Part shown: one piece after another, positions 1-9,265 of the stretch
How the letters are laid out: each line of letters opens with the position of its first letter
Position numbering within the stretch: position 1 is the stretch's first letter
NCBI GenBank assembly: GCA_023512835.1
Contig: CM042089.1
Location: forward strand, 53,873,427 to 53,937,426
DNA: 64,000 bases
Direction of reading: 5' to 3'
Source: Taxillus chinensis
Taxonomy: Eukaryota > Streptophyta > Magnoliopsida > Santalales > Loranthaceae
The notes under the pieces: generated by a model
Databases searched by the model: none
What the model was told of the DNA's origin: nothing
The model's input: the letters and a program-made list of their open reading frames with translations, nothing else
Made by a program: the position numbers and the translations under genes

Positions 1-87
1 GTGAGAGAGAAAGAATCGAAGTTGCCACTCCAACCGGACTAAGGAAAAGAAGACACAGACGAAGAAATCTGAGTCAGTCAATTGAGC

Positions 88-312
88 GGAGTAAGGGAAA
101 TTGTTACGGAGTAAGGACATCAAATGCGGAATAAGGAATCCGAACCATTACTCATACGGAGTAAGGAAGCGCTGATGCGGAGTAAGCTCTCAGAACCACT
201 ACTCATGCGGAGTAAGGAAGCGCTAACACGGAATAAGGATTCCAGGACTTTATTCATACGGAGTAAACAATCACTGATACGGATTAAGGATCCGAGCTTC
301 GTTCATGCAGAG
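88..312 (+). repeat. Degenerate CGGAGTAAGG minisatellite in the copia LTR
   Basis: About a dozen copies of a short unit built on CGGAGTAAGG or CGGAATAAGG recur with spacings of about 10-30 bases. They create a 63-codon open frame rich in RSK/RNK (124-315) that I regard as a by-product of the repeat, not a gene. Confidence 0.7.
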
Positions 313-958
313 TAAGGAACCTTGCAATGAACCAAGAAGACGCTGCTTTATCTCTCCAAGCCGCAATTAATGCTAGCAGCTCGCTACGTCCCGATGTAAG
401 ACAAACTCATTGAATACCTAAATATTCTGACACGTGGAACACACGGAGATGTGGACGCAGTCTCAAATGCAATTGGAATCAAGCAAAGAATTCATTACAA
501 CTTATGCTTCCAATATTTCGAGCTCCACATCCGCAGCAGTTAAAGCTTCAGCATTTTCCGATGAAGAACTTCAATGCTCCACACTGCTCGGAAAATGCAG
601 TTCCAAGATAAATTTCTAGGATGTCTATATATATGCCTGAAGCAATGTAAATAAGAATGCACGTGCTTACTTGTACTTATACACTCATAAGCGTATATCT
701 TGTAAAGAGCCAAACATAGAGATTCACTGCCAAGTGTGTGTAACTATAACAGAGTGTTGTGTTGTAATCAGCTAAAACGCTATTTTGCTGTGTTGTAATT
801 ATCTTCAAATAATAAAGCAACATACTTCCACTACCTGGTTAATCTTCCACATTGATTTTATCCATTTAACCAGAGTGAGTTTCTAAGCCATTAAGAGAGA
901 GAAAGAATTTTTAAAGAGCCTATTCACCCCCCCCCCTTTAGGCACTCCGGGACCAACA
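313..958 (+). other. Non-coding remainder of the copia LTR
   Basis: Apart from the TATA-like box, the AATAAA and the C-rich end described for the element, I see no gene here. The 61-codon frame at 434-619 resembles nothing I recognise. Confidence 0.5.
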
Positions 959-1905
959 GATGTATATCTATACGTATGTTAAGTGTTTGATATTATGCCT
1001 GTGAGGCCACGCATGTTAAGTGTTTGATATTATGCCTGTGAGGCCACATATGTTATGTGTTTGATAATATGTTTATGTGTCTATGCATGTTATGTGTTTG
1101 AGATTATGCCTGTGTGGCTATGTATGCTATGTGTTTGATTTTATGCCCGTGTGGCTGAGTTGGAGAACCCGTGAATGTGCGCACGCCATGTGTTTGATTT
1201 TATGCCTGTGTGACAGAAATGTAAGTTATGTGTTTGATTGCATGGTTGTTAGCCTGAGAGGCCATGGAAACTATTTGCCTGAGAGGCTGTTAAACATTTG
1301 CCTGAGAGGCGGTTAAATATTTGCCCAAGAGGCGGTTAAATTGTTAACCTAGAAGGCTGTGATATTGGTAGCCTGTGAGGCTGTGGAGCCAGCGGGGCTG
1401 GGGCTGCGGTTGCACCCATTTGAGTGGTGTGCTTTACTTGTATTTACTACTGCCATGACACTGCACTAGTACACGTTCTCATGTAGTGGTTAGGTGCATG
1501 AGATGGGTTGGGGAGACTTGACCCCTACTGAGCTGTGGTTGCTCACCCCTCCTACTGTGTTCTGTTTTTCTCAGGGACCTACAGGCGTTAGGTGTGAACA
1601 CCAAGGTGGACAACAGTTCTGTTTGTGGTTTTGATTAATGTCATTTGTATTATTATTTTTGAGAGGCTTTATACCCCAGTGGGGAGATATTGTAAAGTGG
1701 ACTTTTTTGTAATAAAGGCATGTGGATTTGTAAACATTTATCCTGTTTTGAATTTAATAAATTTATGATTTTGTCTTTCTGAATATCAGCTGTGTAGTGT
1801 ATGATGCCCTGTGTGGGAGTATTGTATCCTACCCCCTTCTCCACCATGTGGGTAAAGGGGGAGTCATGAACTGGTTTCCTCGGGTTGGAAATTCGGGGCA
1901 TGACA
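959..1905 (+). repeat. Element A 5' LTR (right half)
   Basis: The sequence from 959 matches the 3' LTR from 8859 and then from 52931 to 53808. It ends GGGGCATGACA, where the 3' LTR ends GGGGCGTGACA, a CpG change. It contains the ATGTTAAGTGTTTGAT repeats (about 976-1250), the GCCTGAGAGGCGGTTAAA repeats (1250-1385) and AATAAA signals near 1711 and 1756. Confidence 0.9.
976..1390 (+). repeat. LTR minisatellites: GTGTTTGAT...TATGCC units, then GAGAGGCGGTTAAA units
   Basis: Two adjacent tandem families are present. One unit carries ATGTTATGTGTTTGAT with TATGCCTGTG. The second is built on TTGCCTGAGAGGCGGTTAAA. Versions recur in each LTR of this family at 52931-53290, 24615-24840 and 31924-32100 (reverse), and variants occur at 40210-40650 and 55860-56160. 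Confidence 0.8.
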
Positions 1906-1908
1906 GTA

Positions 1909-1924
1909 TGGTATCAGAGCATGG
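1909..1924 (+). other. Primer-binding site of element A
   Basis: TGGTATCAGAGC follows the LTR end by three bases. This is the complement of the 3' end of plant initiator-methionine tRNA, the usual primer of Tekay-type elements. Confidence 0.9.
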
Positions 1925-2025
1925 TCTAGTTGGCCTAGGGTAGTGGGCGGATCTGGTTATCTTGAGTTCTTTGGAGGAGCCTGGAGGGATGTGCCTGATC
2001 AACACGGTCCTCTTGGAGCCTCTAA

Positions 2026-2423
2026 GAGCCTCCACTATAGCCTCTTCAAATTTGGCTCTTCAAAATAACCAAAAGTATATCTTTTCTATTTTAACAACCT
2101 AAGCACACTTTTTAGTCTCTCTATTTTAACCATTTTATCAATTAAAATATTACTTTTTAAATATTTATTTATTCTTTTAAATGGAAAAGTAAATGTGGAA
2201 AGAGAAAAAAGAAATAGAAAAGTAAATATGGTGAGAGAAAATATAATATTTTAATAAATAGAGAGTGAATAGTATTTGGTTAAATTTAAAGAGTTACTAT
2301 TCATTTTGTTAAATTTTTTGTTAGAATAGAGAGTTTGAAAAGTGTAGTTTTAAAGTATTTTTGTTAAACTAGCTCTTCAAACTAACAAAAAAAATACATA
2401 TAGAGAGTCTATAGTGGATGCTC
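2026..2423. mobile_element. Tourist-like (PIF/Harbinger) MITE
   Basis: A 398-bp AT-rich non-coding segment has inverted ends: GAGCCTCCACTATAG on the left, and GAGCATCCACTATAG when the right end is reverse-complemented. It is flanked by TAA on both sides (2023-2025 and 2424-2426). Element F has the empty site: its leader near 31310-31330 reads straight from GAGCCTC into the AAGGTGTACT that follows the MITE here. A 3-bp TAA target and GAGC-type ends fit PIF/Harbinger MITEs. There is no transposase. Confidence 0.88.
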
Positions 2424-2426
2424 TAA

Positions 2427-2749
2427 GGTGTACTTGGGGTAGTCCAGACCTGAGGTAGGATTTGCATCCATTGGCATTAGGGCATTAGTTGCATTTGTTG
2501 TTTATGTTTGCTAAACTGAAAAAAAAGGTGAATAGCATCATAAAGTGTGAAATGTGCAACTCTTAATTTTCTTGAAATACCTTGAGCATGAGAACTCCTT
2601 GTTTAATTAAGTTGTGTGCAATGTGGATTGATGCAATGTATGTGTGTAATGCCATATGATACTAGAATTGATAAGTGGGGTAAAGGTAGTGACACATGAT
2701 AGATTCGAATTCGTTTTGATGTTTATGTTCCTTACTTCTTATAGTAAGA
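2427..2749 (+). other. Element A 5' untranslated leader
   Basis: Non-coding leader between the MITE and gag. It is collinear with the leader of element F (31030-31310, reverse). No separate feature is visible. Confidence 0.7.
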
Positions 2750-3934
2750 ATACCACCGAGGATAGTGACACGTGCGTCCGGGGCAATGGTTGCTGAGTCA
2801 TCTGTCCACTAGGGTCCTGGTGCGGAGCAGCCCGCTGGAGGACATGCGATGTTGTTGGCACAGCTGCGAGAGAGCATCCGACTGGAAGTCCGAGAGCTGA
2901 AGGAGGGTATCTGGCAAGAGGTTCGGGAAGAAGTGCGTCGTGAGATGGCAGCACAGCAGGTGGTGCCACCACCACCACCACCGCCAGTAAGGGAGTTACC
3001 TCATGAGCGTGAGAGTTCGCCAGGTGGCGTACCGATGCAGCGTGCAGAAGATGATGTTATGACAAGGTTCCGAAAGGAACAACCTCCGAGGTTCAAGGGA
3101 GAGGGGGATCCAGTGATAGCGGAGCATTGGTTGAGGCAGATCGAGCACGTGTTCTCCTTTCTCTTACCCCGGGAGGAGGATAAGGTGAGGTTAGCCATCC
3201 GACAGTTGGAGGGGAATGCCTTGGAGTGGTGGCTGAGTGTCGCGGGAAGCCGTGCTGTGTAGTACTTGTTGTGGGATGAGTTCTTACAGCTTTTCCATGT
3301 TGAGTTCTTCCCCGAGTCGCTGACGTGGCAAAAGAGGGAGGAATTCGGGAGTCTGAAGCAGGGATCGAAAACGGTGCCCGAGTATGAACGCGAGTTCCGG
3401 AGCTTGAGTAGATTTGCTCCTGAGACTGTGGCCAAGGAGGACTTGAAGGCCCGCAAGTTCACCTTGGGCCTTAGGCCAGCCCTTAGGCAGAGGGTGGCGA
3501 TTCTGCGTTTGAGGACTTATGCTGAGGTTGTTGAGACGGCTCGTATAGCTGAGAGAGAGCTGGATGATGGGAGGCAGGCCAATGAAGGTCGCCCATTGCA
3601 AGGTGAGTCAGATCAGGATTCAGGATCCAAGAGGCCCAAGATCGAGGAGAGAGATAGTAGTTCCTTCCACAGTCGAGGTCAACCATCTGTGAACCCAGGG
3701 AGGTTCACCTTTGGCGGCAGTAGACAGGGAGGTTCAGCAGGTGGTCTTCCCAGCGGTTGTCTTTGTTGTGGGGAGCAAGGCCATGTCAAAAGGGAGTGTC
3801 CCAAGAAAGACTGGCGGTGCAACAACTGTGGACGGGAGGGCCATTTGCGCAGGGTTTGCAGGAGTGGCAACAGGGGAGCAAGAGGCTTGGCATCCAGCAT
3901 GAGGAGTGATGCTAGTTTCCGTGCACCAGCGTAG
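2750..3934 (+). pseudogene. Element A gag (capsid and nucleocapsid), broken
   Basis: Gag packages the element RNA in cytoplasmic particles. The frame starts at 2750 with ATA where sister element F has ATG (31026, reverse), so the start codon is lost. A stop follows near 2809 and another at 3260-3262, replacing a Gln codon between the two large open blocks (2849-3262 and 3266-3934). A proline run is followed by the retrotransposon gag domain (RFKGEGDPVIAEHWL to FTLGLRPALRQRVAIL) and two zinc knuckles near 3758-3880 (CLCCGEQGHVKREC and CNNCGREGHLRRVC), both with intact CCHC residues. Confidence 0.88.
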
Positions 3935-4650
3935 AGGCCAGTGCGTAACTGGTAGGCTAGTCAGGCAGGATCTAGCTAGACCCGACCTCAGGGGAGGCCT
4001 GAGCGGCAGCAGACCGAAGCTGGAGGCAACCATGGCGGGAACCGTCCAGTGGGGGAGCCGACCAAAGGCACGGGCCAAGGGAGGGAGTTTGCACTGAATG
4101 CAACACCCAGGAGGAGGCTGAGCTACCACCTCCACCAGCGGAGGGTGGGGCAAGACCATCGGTCGTTATAGGTACCCTTTTGATCTCTCGTACGCTTGTT
4201 TCTGCACTTTTTGATATGGGTGCATCTTGTTCGTTTGTTGCTGAACTTCTGATTGAGGGATTGGGGTTAGCATGTGTTGAGGCAGAGAGACCCCTAGCAG
4301 TGGAGTCTCCGGTGGGGCGTATGATTGAGGTGCGGCGTGTTTGTTGTGACTCTTTGTTAACTATAGGAGATGCAGAGCTTAGTTTTGATTTGCATGTGAT
4401 GCCTTTGAGGATGTTTGACCTGATCTTGGGTATGGATTGGCTTAGGGCTTTCCAGGCCAAGGTAGATTATTATCGGCGGCATGTATCCTTTGTGACACCT
4501 GCAGGGACTTCTTGCACCCTACAGGGGGAGTGGGACTGTAAGGCGAGTCGAGCTGGGCCAGTGTTGGACCAGTGGGGTGCCATTACCCACAGGTTGGCAG
4601 CCCTGACCTTTGTTGAGGAGGGGAAAGTGGAAAAGAGAGTATGGCCAGCA
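3935..4650 (+). pseudogene. Element A protease region, broken
   Basis: A stop-rich stretch (3932-4100) links gag to the aspartic protease (about 4150-4600), which would cut the Gag-Pol polyprotein. The active-site motif reads FDMGASCSF. Families of this kind have DTG, and element F still encodes DTG, so the Thr codon ACG has probably become ATG. The flap and hydrophobic tail ([11 protein letters not shown], about 4420-4450) are recognisable. I infer that the enzyme is inactive. Confidence 0.8.
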
Positions 4651-5972
4651 GTTGTTGACCAATTTCAGGATGTCTTTCCTAACCAGTTGAGGAGTTTACC
4701 TCCTAAGAGAAGTGTGGAGTTCACCATTGAATTGGTACCGGGGACTGACCCAATCTCCCAGGTAGCATATCGTATGGGGCCAGCCGAGTTGAGGGAGCTT
4801 CAGAGGCAAATAGAGGAGTTGGTGGACCAGGGGTATATCAGACCGAGTACCACACCTTGGGGTGCTCCGGTGCTCTTTGCAAAGAAGGCAGATGGCACGC
4901 TTCGCCTCTGCATTGACTACAGGAAGCTGAATTCGGTGACTATGAAGAACAAGTATCCGTTAAGGGTTAGGGATATGACGTGCACTCTATTTCTGCCTCC
5001 CTAGGCTGCCCTATTTTGTCAAAAGTTCCCTATTTGGTAAATAAAATGATTTGGATGAAGTCCATGAGTACAAGTATTCACCTCGGATAAATGACCTGTT
5101 CGACCAGATGAGTGGGGCCTAGTGGTTTTCCAAGATAGATCTGCGATCGGGGTATCACTAGTTAAGGGTTAGGGAGGAGGACATCCCTAAGACGGCTTTT
5201 CGGTGCAGGTATGGGCACTATGAGTGGGTAGTGATGCCTTTTGGGTTCACTAATGCACCAGCAATGTTCATGCATTTGATGAACCAGGTCTTTGCTCCAT
5301 ATTTGGATTCCTTTGTGGTGGTGTTTATAGACGATATCTTGGTGTATTCCAAGGCAGAGAGGGAGCATGTGGAGCATTTGGCGACAATGCTGCAAACCAT
5401 GAGGGACCAGCAGTTATTTGCTAAGTTTAGCAAATGTGAGTTTTGGATGCAGGAGGTTCACTTTCTTGGCCATGTAGTGTCAGCTGAGGGAGTTAGAGTG
5501 GACCCAGCCAAGATTGAGGTTGTGGCATCGTGGGAGAGGCCAACCAATGTTTTCGAGATTCACAGTTTCCTTGGTTTGGCGGGGTACTATTGTCGTTTTG
5601 TAGAGGGACTCTCCCGTTTGGCGGCTCCTATGACGGCATTGACCAGGAAGGGAGTGAAGTTTGAGTGGATTGACAAATGTCAGCGGGCGTTTGAGGCTCT
5701 CAAAACCTGTTTGACCACCACACCTGTGTTGAGGTTACCTAGGGAGGACATCCCATATGAGGTGTATTGTGATGTGTCCAGGATTGGTTTGGGGTGTGTG
5801 CTTATGCAAGAGCACAGTGTAATAGCTTATGGGTCGAGGCAGTTGAAACCTCATGAGCAGAATTACCCTACTCATGACCTTGAGTTTGCGGCCGTCATTT
5901 TTGCCTTGAAGAGTTGGCAGCATTATCTCTTGGGGGAAAAATTTGTGGTGTTCTCAGATCACAAGAGCCTTT
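4651..5972 (+). pseudogene. Element A reverse transcriptase and RNase H, disrupted by filler
   Basis: RT begins near 4651. [22 protein letters not shown] (finger and palm start) is followed by a foreign patch at 4961-5070. RT then resumes with [10 protein letters not shown] near 5140, after several stops including a TAG in place of CAG at 5160-5162. The catalytic [10 protein letters not shown] (about 5325-5350) is intact. RNase H follows ([15 protein letters not shown]; about 5762-5810) and ends in a stop at 5972-5974 just after DHKSL. The block is collinear with element F at 27552-29209. Confidence 0.88.
4961..5070. other. Filler patch with an inverted piece of A's own LTR
   Basis: Bases 4973-5070 are the reverse complement of about 8083-8178, the U3 part of A's LTR. 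The bases just before them (about 4960-4973, TTAAGGGTTAGGGA) copy a stretch found 200 bases downstream at 5161-5174. ACAAGTAT occurs on both sides (4949-4956 and 5070-5077). F, B and G have no such patch at this point in RT. This looks like template switching or end-joining with filler DNA. Confidence 0.85.
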
Positions 5973-5974
5973 AG

Positions 5975-7660
5975 TACATCTTTACTCAGAAGGACTTGAA
6001 TTTGAGGCAGAGGAAATGGGTGGAGTATTTGCAGACCTTTGACTTTACTCTTGCCTATACGCCGGGCAAGGGCAATGTTGTGGCTGATGCGTTAAGCAGG
6101 AAAGGAAAAGCTGAGGTGGCAGTGCGAGAGTGGAAGCTGATGGAGCAGTTGGCTGTGTTGCAGTTGCAGCCTATTGCTCGTGATGGTGGGACAGTCCAGG
6201 GTCCTATTGTTGTTGTGCCTGAGCTATACCAGCGAGTCCAGGAGGGACAATTGGGGGATATTGAGTGTGAGGTTCTTCGTGCCCGTATTGAGGCTGGTGA
6301 GCTATCTGATGATTGGACAGAGGGTCCTGAGCATGAGTTATCTTTTCAGGGGCGGCTAGTAGTGGCTCCTTCTCTCAGAGATGAGGTGATGAGGGAGTTT
6401 CATCAGTCCCGAGTTGCTGTGCATCCTGCGGGTACGAAGATGTACCATGCACTTCGGGGACATTTTTGGTGGCTTCGGATGAAACGTGATGTAGCTGCTT
6501 TTGTTTCGAGGTGCCTCACGTGTCAGCAGGTGAAGGCTGAGCACCAGTGGCCAGCAGGTATGTTACAGCTGTTGCCAATAGCGGAGTGGAAGTGGGACCA
6601 CATAGCGATGGATTTTGTGACTGGTCTTCCACCCACTACTGGGAGGAAAGACATGATATGGGTGATTGTGGATCGGCTAACCAACTCGGCCCATTTTCTT
6701 GCCGTTCGAGAGTGGGACTCCATTGGGGCATTGAGCCAGCTATATGTGAACGAGGTTGTGAGACTGCATGGAGTACCATCATTGATTGTGTCTGATAGAG
6801 ATTTGTGGTTCACTTCCCGTTTATGGGCAGGCTTGCAGCAGGCTATGGGGACGAAGCTTAACTTGAGTACAGCCTTTCACCCGGAGACTGATGGTCAAAC
6901 AGAGCGGACGAACCAGACATTGGAGGACATGTTGCGGGCCTGTGTGCTAAATTTTGGGGGTTCATGGGCAACTCACCTTCCTTTGGTGGAGTTTGCCTAC
7001 AACAACAGTTATCAGGCATCCATTGGGATGGCTCCTTTTGAGGCGTTGTATGGCAGGCCGTGTCGATCACCTTTGTGTTGGACTGAGGTAGGAGAGGCAG
7101 CTCTCTTGGGACCACAGTTGGTTCAAGAGGCTACTGAGAACGTCAAGTTGATTCGTCAGTGTTTGTTATCAGCCCAGAGTCGCCAGAAGTCTTATGCAGA
7201 TCAGCAGCGGCGACCTTTAGAGTTTTCTGTGGGAGATCATGTGTTTCTCTGTGTCTCTCCCTGTCGTGGACATCAGCGGTTTGGGCGAGGTTCCAAGCTA
7301 TCTCCGCTGTTTATTGGTCCTTTTGAGGTTATGGCTCGTGTGGGGTCAGTGGCCTACCGGTTAGCATTGCCACCGCGATTGAGTCGGGTGCACAATGTGT
7401 TCCATGTATCCCAGTTATTGAAATATCATCCTGACCCCACTCATGTGATCGACTGGGGGACATTGGACATTGAGGATGACATGTCCATTGTTGAGGCCCC
7501 TATCCGTATCCTAGATCGGCGGAAGAAACTTTTGCGTGGTCGTGTTATTCCTTTGGTTCGCGTGTTGTGGCAGCACCGTGCCATTGAGGAGGAGACATGG
7601 GAACGTGAGTCAGTGATGCGTGAGCAGCACCCAGAGTTGTTCGAGGACGAACAATCTTAA
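5975..7660 (+). CDS. Element A integrase and chromodomain (3' part of pol)
   Basis: This long open frame (554 codons from the Met at 5996) is the best preserved coding block of A. It holds the end of RNase H ([15 protein letters not shown]), the HHCC zinc domain (FHQSRVAVHP to CLTCQQVKAEH, about 6395-6545), the DDE core with D in AMDFVTGLPP, D in VSDRD and E in GQTERTNQTLED, the GPF module (IGPFEVMARVGSVAYRLALPP) and a C-terminal chromodomain-like segment (IPLVRVLWQHRAIEEETW). Such chromodomains direct integration to heterochromatin in Tekay-type elements. It cannot be expressed as a full polyprotein because upstream parts are broken. Confidence 0.9.
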   Translation, partial: YIFTQKDLNLRQRKWVEYLQTFDFTLAYTPGKGNVVADALSRKGKAEVAVREWKLMEQLAVLQLQPIARDGGTVQGPIVVVPELYQRVQEGQLGDIECEVLRARIEAGELSDDWTEGPEHELSFQGRLVVAPSLRDEVMREFHQSRVAVHPAGTKMYHALRGHFWWLRMKRDVAAFVSRCLTCQQVKAEHQWPAGMLQLLPIAEWKWDHIAMDFVTGLPPTTGRKDMIWVIVDRLTNSAHFLAVREWDSIGALSQLYVNEVVRLHGVPSLIVSDRDLWFTSRLWAGLQQAMGTKLNLSTAFHPETDGQTERTNQTLEDMLRACVLNFGGSWATHLPLVEFAYNNSYQASIGMAPFEALYGRPCRSPLCWTEVGEAALLGPQLVQEATENVKLIRQCLLSAQSRQKSYADQQRRPLEFSVGDHVFLCVSPCRGHQRFGRGSKLSPLFIGPFEVMARVGSVAYRLALPPRLSRVHNVFHVSQLLKYHPDPTHVIDWGTLDIEDDMSIVEAPIRILDRRKKLLRGRVIPLVRVLWQHRAIEEETWERESVMREQHPELFEDEQS

Positions 7661-7983
7661 GGGTGGGAGGCGGCTGTAGTGATGTGCTTTCTTGTAATTG
7701 GTTGTTTATGGTTTGGTGTATTTGTATTATCTTTTAGACATGTGTATTTATATTTAAGATGTGTTCTGGGTTGTGTATTTGTGACATGTGGGTATGTGTT
7801 ATATGTGTTGTGATGTATGTGATTAGGGATTGTGGTGGTGTTTTGTTGAGTTTGTGAACATATGCCCTGTTTTGTGATGTGTGCGATGTATGACCCATTT
7901 GGGTGTTGTGGCTTGCCGTTTTACAAATGGGTAGCTTGTGTTTGTTTTTCCTTGCATGTTTCTTTTCGGAGACGAAAAGTCTT
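7661..7983 (+). other. Element A 3' untranslated region
   Basis: A TG-rich non-coding stretch between the pol stop and the polypurine tract. A 75-bp relative of 7832-7906 reappears immediately right of the element at 53809-53883. Confidence 0.75.
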
Positions 7984-7996
7984 AAGGGGAAGAGGA
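7984..7996 (+). other. Polypurine tract of element A
   Basis: AAGGGGAAGAGGA directly precedes the 3' LTR start TGTAATGACTC and primes second-strand synthesis. Confidence 0.9.
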
Positions 7997-8428
7997 TGTA
8001 ATGACTCGTGTTTTGAGATGTGTAGAGTTAGTCACAGTTTTGCCTTTTGAGTGGCAATTTTTCTAGTTTTTGGAGAACTTCTACTCATGGACTTCAGCCA
8101 AATCATTTTATTTACCAAATAGAGAACTTTTGACGAAATAGGGCAGCCTAGGGAGGCAGAAATAGAGTGCACGTCATATGGGGCATTATGACGTGCAAAG
8201 ATTTTTTTTGTATGCCTGCCTTCTACATGATGCAAGGAAGCTTGGGGTAGAATTTCACCGCATTTGGAGCTGCACGTCATATGGGGATATGACGTGCAAT
8301 ATGGCGTGCAGCCAAGTTTTTGCACCATCACCTTGGTTTTGTGATTCTGATCATCTTTCCCTAAAGGGGCATGTTGGAATTGTGGGTATTTTGTCTTGTG
8401 TGGATGCGGGAAGGTTGTAGCCTGTTCC

Positions 8429-8505
8429 ATCAAAACTACGTCGTTTTGATGCTGGGTTCACTTAATCAAAACTACGTCGTTTCGATGTCGACGTGTCTAT
8501 ATAAA
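8429..8505 (+). promoter_or_regulatory. Element A LTR core promoter with duplicated palindromic ACGT module
   Basis: Two near-identical 22-bp units (8429-8450 and 8465-8486) have 8-bp arms ATCAAAAC and GTTTTGAT around TACGTC. They start 36 bp apart and are followed by a TATA box (TATATAAA, 8498-8505). The same module is found in the LTRs at 25463-25521, 32693-32751, 39795-39853, 55417-55475 and once at 56473-56494. An ACGT core is the classical bZIP contact, so a role in transcription is inferred. Confidence 0.75.
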
Positions 8506-8560
8506 GAGGTGGAGGTCTCTTAGGTTTAGGGTTCTTCTTTTCCTTAGCCACCGCAGCTGT

Positions 8561-8563
<3 letters not shown>

Positions 8564-8628
<65 letters not shown>
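8564..8628 (+). repeat. GA microsatellite in the LTR leader
   Basis: An uninterrupted run of about 32 GA dinucleotides lies about 60 bp after the TATA box. Shorter GA or CT runs lie at the same place in the relatives (25370-25390, 32605-32620, 39930-39942, 55554-55608). Confidence 0.95.
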
Positions 8629-8950
8629 CAAGGAGAGCTTCTGATCGTTGTTGCCGGGGTGGTTGCTGTGATGAACGGCATTTGGCGTGGAGGCTAGAAC
8701 GTGAAGGATCCTTGAGGTAGGGGTTCTGTTCCTCCTTGAACCTATCTTAGGGTTATGGCCTTGTGGTAGGCGATTTGTAATCTGGATATATTATATGTAA
8801 ATCCATATAGGTGTGATTTCCTATATGGATGTTGGCCTTCAATGGCGTGTTTTGCTTGGATGTATATCTATACGTATGTTAAGTGTTTGATATTATGCTT
8901 GTGTGGTCACGCATGTTAAGTGTTTGATATTATGCATGTGAGGCCACACA

Positions 8951-9265
8951 TGTCACGCCCCCGAATTCCAAGAAAACCCAGAACCAGGAAGATGACTTGC
9001 CCTTGCCCGCACCCAAAAGGTCAAGGGGTTGGTGACTAGCACCAATAGAGACTACACCGCGGGTGCTGTCTCAAATATGCAACCCTGTACAGTCATACAT
9101 CAAGGGTAATCCTGTACTTTTCCATACATCATCATGCATACAATAAGTCAAAGTGTCATACAGACATCACATCATAAACAGTATGCAAATACAACTGTCC
9201 ACGGACAAATGTCCGACATACAAACATAATACAATACACAATACAGAATACAGTACTGTATCATA
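8951..9265 (-). repeat. Element B 3' LTR, U5-side piece
   Basis: This matches 23162-23475 in the 5' LTR and 61497 onward in element G. It is cut at 9265, where a Tat-type LTR begins. About 850 bp of the following LTR sequence, present in the right copy, is missing here. Confidence 0.9.

Larger units (their letters stand above)
1..958 (+). mobile_element. 3' end (LTR) of a Ty1/copia-like element
   Basis: The segment ends in a run of C (928-937) followed by GGCACTCCGGGACCAACA, the kind of U5 end with terminal CA seen in plant copia LTRs. A TATA-like TCTATATATATG (622-633) and AATAAA (811-816) lie upstream. The next bases, GATGT (959-963), continue element A's LTR at the point matching 8859, so this element is inserted in A's 5' LTR and GATGT is the likely target duplication. 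Its left end and coding region lie outside the window, and I cannot place the LTR start. The family assignment is inferred from the end sequence only. Confidence 0.6.
7997..8950 (+). repeat. Element A 3' LTR, left part
   Basis: The LTR begins TGTAATGACTCGTG. It holds U3, the duplicated ACGT promoter module (8429-8486), the TATA box (8498-8505), a GA microsatellite (8564-8628) and the start of the GTGTTTGAT repeats. It stops at ACACA (8946-8950), where element B is inserted, and resumes at 52931. Confidence 0.92.

Noticed and set aside
1909..1924. Possible tRNA gene fragments at TGGTATCAGAGC sites
   Set aside because: Only the primer-site complement is present, directly next to LTR ends. No cloverleaf follows.
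4959..4975. Telomere-like TAAGGGTTAGGGA
   Set aside because: It copies 5161-5174, an RT-coding stretch (LRVRE). No tandem TTTAGGG array is present.
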